From JBECKR01 sp040235415 (GTDB lineage: Bacteria; Acidobacteriota; Polarisedimenticolia; Polarisedimenticolales; Polarisedimenticolaceae), in assembly GCA_040235415.1 (NCBI GenBank), contig JBECKR010000070.1:1-8057 (forward strand): a stretch of DNA of 8,057 nucleotides, in the 5' to 3' direction. Shown in pieces: positions 7,070 through 8,057 of this stretch (the stretch's first letter is position 1; the number at the start of each line of letters is the position of its first letter). The notes under the pieces were generated by a model, which saw only the letters and a program-made list of their open reading frames with translations, was not told the origin of the DNA and did not search any database. The position numbers and the translations under genes are program-made.

Positions 7070-7771
7070 GTGGGAACGACCGGTCCGATCCTGATCGTCG
7101 ACGACGACGCGCACATCCGCGAGGTCGTGCGCTTCGCCCTGCAGCGGGCCGGGTTCGAGACCGTGGAAGCGGCGAACGGCTCCGAGGCACTGGCGGCGTT
7201 CGATCGCGCCGCGCCGCGTCTCGTGGTGCTCGACATCCTCATGCCGGAGCTCGACGGGACGGACGTCGCGAGGGAGCTTCGCGCGCGCTCCGCGGTCCCG
7301 ATCGTCTTCCTGTCGTCGAAGGACGACGAGCTCGACCGCGTCCTGGGGCTCGAGCTCGGCGGAGACGACTACGTCACCAAGCCGTTCAGCCCGCGCGAGC
7401 TCGTCGCGCGGGTCCGCGCGGTGCTGCGACGAGCCGGGCCGCGGGGGTCCGAGCGGGCGGCCCCCGGCCCCCGCGTGCTGCGCCACGGTCTGCTGACGCT
7501 CGACCTCGACCGCTGCCGCGCGACGTGGGACGGCCGCGAGGTCGTGCTGACGGCGACGGAGCTCGGCATCCTCCGGGCCCTGCTGTCGTTTCCCGGGAAG
7601 GTGTACGGACGCGAGGAGCTCATGGAGCTCGCCTACCCCCACGACAACGTCGTCGCAGACCGCACGATCGACAGCCACGTGCGGCGCATCCGCCGGAAGT
7701 TCTCGGAAGCCGGCGGCGACCCGATCGAGACCGCCCACGGCCTCGGCTACCGTCTCGGGGCATGCCGGTGA
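7070..7771 (+). CDS. OmpR-family response regulator, CreB-like by context
   Basis: A 233-residue DNA-binding response regulator. The receiver domain occupies about 5-122: acidic pocket Asp11-Asp12-Asp13 (ILIVDDDAHIREVV), phosphoacceptor Asp55 (LVVLDILMPELDG), conserved Ser82/Ser83 (IVFLSS) and Lys104 (DYVTKPFSPREL). After a linker rich in Pro, Arg and Gly (122-136), a winged helix-turn-helix domain spans about 137-231. Its recognition helix is VADRTIDSHVRRIRRKF (195-211), and the wing is HGLGYRL (223-229). The C-terminal domain resembles the CreB and ChvI type regulators. The divergent creD gene and the cre-tag-like repeat between them favour a CreB role, but this is inference. The GTG start has a GGAGG 8 nt upstream. 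The last 10 bases overlap the following histidine kinase start, its likely cognate sensor. Confidence 0.92.
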   Translation: MGTTGPILIVDDDAHIREVVRFALQRAGFETVEAANGSEALAAFDRAAPRLVVLDILMPELDGTDVARELRARSAVPIVFLSSKDDELDRVLGLELGGDDYVTKPFSPRELVARVRAVLRRAGPRGSERAAPGPRVLRHGLLTLDLDRCRATWDGREVVLTATELGILRALLSFPGKVYGREELMELAYPHDNVVADRTIDSHVRRIRRKFSEAGGDPIETAHGLGYRLGACR

Positions 7772-8057
7772 ATCTCCCCCGGCCGCGCCTTCGCACCGTG
7801 CTGCTGGCGGTCAACCTCCTGATCCTGGCGCTGCCGTTCGCCGGCGTCGTCGCGCTGCGGATCTACGAGAACGAGCTGATCCGGGGCACCGAGGCGCAGC
7901 TCGTCGGCCAGGGCGCGCTCGTCCGGGAGGCGTTCGTCGAGGCCTACCGCCGCGCGGCGGGCACGGGCGGCGAGGCGATCGCGAGCCCGCAGCCCGAGGG
8001 GCTCGCGCCGGTGCCGCCCCGCATCGACGTCGCGAGCGACGCCCTCCGCCCCCCGGC
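7762..8057 (+). CDS. Sensor histidine kinase, N-terminal part, cut by window edge (CreC-like by position)
   Basis: The first 98 codons are visible from the ATG at 7762-7764, which overlaps the response regulator stop by 10 nt in another frame. An alternative GTG at 7768-7770 shares the stop codon as GTGA. Residues about 12-33 form a hydrophobic membrane segment (TVLLAVNLLILALPFAGVVA), preceded by a basic cytoplasmic N-terminus (PRPRLR). The sequence then continues as RIYENELIRGTEAQLVGQGA and a charged, Pro-rich stretch. This looks like the start of the periplasmic sensing domain of a sensor kinase whose HAMP and catalytic domains lie beyond the edge. No kinase motif is visible in the window. 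The call rests on the tight coupling to an OmpR-type regulator and the membrane-anchored N-terminus. CreC identity is inferred only from the neighbouring regulator, the cre-tag-like site and creD. Confidence 0.75.
   Translation, partial: MPVNLPRPRLRTVLLAVNLLILALPFAGVVALRIYENELIRGTEAQLVGQGALVREAFVEAYRRAAGTGGEAIASPQPEGLAPVPPRIDVASDALRPP

Noticed and set aside
6915..7190. N-terminal extension of creD into the response-regulator gene
   Set aside because: The extension is basic and low-complexity. The ATG at 6914 is preceded by GGAGG and followed at once by a membrane segment.

Overview
The window is about 8 kb of very GC-rich bacterial chromosome (over 70% GC by eye), tightly packed, with GTG starts, GGAGG-type ribosome binding sites and stop/start overlaps. 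The gene content (aerobic benzoyl-CoA epoxidation, an inner-membrane CreD-type protein, an OmpR-type two-component system) suggests a high-GC Gram-negative or deep-branching soil/sediment bacterium. The sequence does not fix the phylum; nothing here is diagnostic for Proteobacteria, Myxococcota, Acidobacteriota or a candidate phylum. No mobile element, RNA gene or CRISPR array was seen.

Left part (1-1759, minus strand): a run of three genes reading leftwards. First comes boxR, an XRE helix-turn-helix regulator fused to a shikimate-kinase-like domain, the BoxR/BzdR family that senses benzoyl-CoA. After a 20-nt gap comes a MEMO-family protein (AmmeMemoRadiSam system protein B). Overlapping its end is the start of an AMMECR1-domain protein (system protein A), which runs off the left edge.

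Middle (1760-4910): a 68-bp AT-rich divergent promoter region separates boxR from boxC and boxB on the plus strand. BoxB (diiron benzoyl-CoA 2,3-epoxidase) and BoxC (ring-opening 2,3-epoxybenzoyl-CoA dihydrolase) catalyse the two central steps of the aerobic CoA-thioester ('box') route of benzoate degradation. BoxR would be expected to repress at the divergent promoter until benzoyl-CoA is present. An 18-bp near-palindrome there contains the TGCA core known from BzdR/BoxR operators and overlaps the boxR start. The reductase BoxA, the aldehyde dehydrogenase BoxD and a benzoate-CoA ligase are not in the window.

Right part (4867-8057): converging on boxB with a 44-bp overlap is a minus-strand pair. 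These are a CreD-like inner-membrane protein and, translationally coupled downstream, a ferritin-like putative diiron protein. Divergent from creD is a plus-strand OmpR/CreB-like response regulator coupled to a sensor histidine kinase cut by the right edge. The 155-bp region between them carries a direct repeat, TGCAC-N6-TGCAC read towards creD. This closely resembles the E. coli CreB binding site (cre tag, TTCAC-N6-TTCAC). It links the two-component system to creD and to its ferritin-like partner.
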